Origin: Edolisoma coerulescens
Taxonomy: Eukaryota; Chordata; Aves; Passeriformes; Campephagidae
Length of the DNA: 64,000 nucleotides
NCBI GenBank assembly: GCA_013397115.1
Contig: VWZW01004141.1
Coordinates: 2,867,654-2,931,653, forward strand
Reading direction: 5' to 3'
Position numbers and translations under genes: made by a program. The notes beneath the pieces were generated by a model that made no database searches, was not told the origin of the DNA, and saw only the letters and a list, made by a program, of their open reading frames with translations. This document shows, piece after piece, positions 62,326 to 64,000 of the stretch (its first letter is position 1; each line of letters opens with the position of its first letter).

Positions 62326-64000
62326 TCTTGGCAGCGCTAGGTAGTTTACTCCAGCAAATAGCAGAAAAAAGATAGCTCTTGTTTTAACTTGTGTAAAATG
62401 GATGCAATTTAAGAAAATTAGACATTAGTTCACATAATGAATAACCTTGGTTTTATCAGTCTGAAGTTCTATTTTTCTGCAATTTGACAAGTTTAAATGG
62501 CATTCAGGTAGCTTTTCATGTAAGGTGTCACTCTGTTTCCTTACTAATGCCTGAGCAAGTACCTTAGCTATTGTCAGATTGTTAATTCTCTGTTATTAAG
62601 TACTCAGGTGCTTCTTCATTGAAAGGACTGTCAGTTGTCGATGTGGATCATTTAGATTAAGAACCCAGCCTGTCAGATGCTCCTCTGCTTTTACAGACTA
62701 GCATCCAACAGCATGTCGTCTTTCTGGAATTTAGACTTTTGTTTAATATTCCTCCCCCCTCCAAAAAAAACCCAACCTACAAGTAATCACTAGAAAGGAA
62801 TCCACATTTCCACATTCTGCTTGGGTGTGCAACACCTACAGATACATGTGTGGATAAAAGTCCTTCTGCTTCATTTAGTAGTGATGCAGAGGGAGGAAAC
62901 TGCTTGTTCCTGAGTTTAGATTTGGTTTTGCTCTGATTATGATGTTGGCTGTCTAGTTTGGAGCTTAACAGGGTTTAGGAGATTGCCTGACCTTCTCTCT
63001 TGGAAGAGAAGCAGTGTTCTGGGACTTGGGAGACCTGACATCATCTTTTGAGCCTGCCAAAGGACTCTGGTGTGACCAAAACTTTTCTTTTGTGACTGTT
63101 TCCTATTAACAGGAGTATGAATAGCAACCTTTATTTGTCTTGCCTTGATATATGTAAGGACTTCATGGCAGGAGAGGCTTTCTTGGCTTTTCCTGAGGGT
63201 CTCTATATATAGCACAGCAGAAGGACTTGAGAAACTTGTACTCTGCTTCCCAGCTTACAGAGGATCCTGGTTAATGAACACATTTGAGAGCTGGCTGGAG
63301 GCCAGGCTGAGTGGGAGTGTTTGTTTAACACATGTATATATGGGTACCTCAAAAGAGCTCTCTGGAGCCTGGGCCCCTTGTGAAGTCCCTTGCCCCTGTA
63401 GCAGCACAGGTTTGACTTTGCCTGTGCTGTGGCCAGGTTACAGGATGGCTGGTGTTAGATCAGTGGGTACTGTGTATGCACAGTAAAATGCAGTTGTGTA
63501 CAGCGCCTATCTAGCTGTCTGCATCTTCTCTATGATGTTTTGATCAGAGGCTGGGTAGGATCTGTGTTTCCAGAATAACTGAATGGTAACCTAGTCAAAG
63601 GAAAGTATTTGCAGGGGAGGAGACTCCTAAGAGTAGCCGCAGAGTAATTGAGTAGCACTGGCAGGATACAGCTCCACTTGCACAAGCCCCAGTTGTATCT
63701 CTTTGCTTGGTTTTCATGAAGCCTTATTCTGACACAGCCAGGTGCTAAGCTGAGCCATACCTACCTTACTCAAGTCAGTGTGGTTGTGAGATTATCTGAT
63801 TCTAACACCTTTAGTTTCTCACTCAGGCAGCTTTCACCAAGAGAAATGTCATAAAGCCGATCTCCAGTCCAGAGAAGCTGAAAGAAATTGAGGCCTTTTA
63901 ATTTTTTTCCTGATAGTTTCCCCACTGTCATCTGGGAGCACATTCCTTATGCTCTATTTGGTTTTGTCTTTTGCTATTATCAAGACTGTCTATGTAAAGT
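62326..64000. other. Gene-poor DNA to the window end
   Basis: No gene or repeat family recognised. The 113-codon frame at 63145-63486 has no domain or splice support. Confidence 0.4.

Noticed and set aside
36000..64000. ZNF503 or other named genes expected downstream
   Set aside because: No zinc-finger coding exon or other recognisable gene lies in this part, so ZNF503, if syntenic, is beyond the window.
1..64000. A novel defence-type, biosynthetic or other gene-cluster system
   Set aside because: The window is ordinary vertebrate chromosome with two housekeeping-type genes, repeats and gene-poor DNA. Nothing supports a multi-gene system.

Overview
The window is vertebrate nuclear DNA, almost certainly from a bird. 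Genes are split by GT-AG introns, CR1 LINE fragments end in the typical ATTCTGTG-like 3' motif, there are avian-type endogenous-retrovirus LTRs, and a GC-rich promoter has dropped out of the assembly as a run of Ns. The LTR family (termini like TGTTGTGGTTTAACCCC) is one I associate with neoavian, especially passerine, genomes. That part is recollection, not proof.

Only two protein-coding genes can be supported, and both were rebuilt exon by exon with consistent splice phases. VDAC2 (+ strand, coding 5013-12414, eight coding exons, 283 aa) encodes the voltage-dependent anion channel of the mitochondrial outer membrane. Its CpG-island promoter region (about 770-1790) contains a 373-base gap, so the 5' non-coding exon(s) are not placed. 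COMTD1 (- strand, coding 35669-29389, seven coding exons, 261 aa) encodes a membrane-anchored class I SAM-dependent O-methyltransferase that acts at mitochondria and affects pheomelanin in birds. It starts in a CpG island at about 35100-35930. The two genes are tail to tail. The pair matches the VDAC2-COMTD1 neighbourhood known in other vertebrates, where ZNF503 lies beyond COMTD1. Both products are mitochondrial, but nothing in the sequence shows co-regulation.

Between the genes (about 13.4-29.1 kb) lie an orphan CpG island with a 58-bp minisatellite (16.97-17.65 kb), a CR1 fragment (18.2-18.8 kb), a GTG/GTC trinucleotide tract, a solo LTR with a perfect 5-bp target duplication (24.84-25.35 kb), a remnant of an old palindromic repeat (27.8 kb), a perfect AT-rich 19-bp-arm inverted repeat (27.96 kb) and an 18-bp triple repeat (28.77 kb).

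From 36 kb to the end I see no conventional gene. This stretch looks like gene-poor flanking DNA of the kind expected next to ZNF503. It holds an isolated coding-looking frame of unknown identity (39.86-40.04 kb), two diverged copies of a roughly 105-bp sequence (43.4 and 45.9 kb), a short CR1 tail, a fold-back LTR derivative with about 77-bp inverted ends (51.36-51.73 kb), a CR1 tail (55.5 kb) and a long, old CR1-type LINE with reverse-transcriptase remnants (60.9-62.3 kb). I found no CRISPR array, tRNA, rRNA or prokaryote-type system.

Most open reading frames over 60 codons are chance frames or antisense shadows and were left out.
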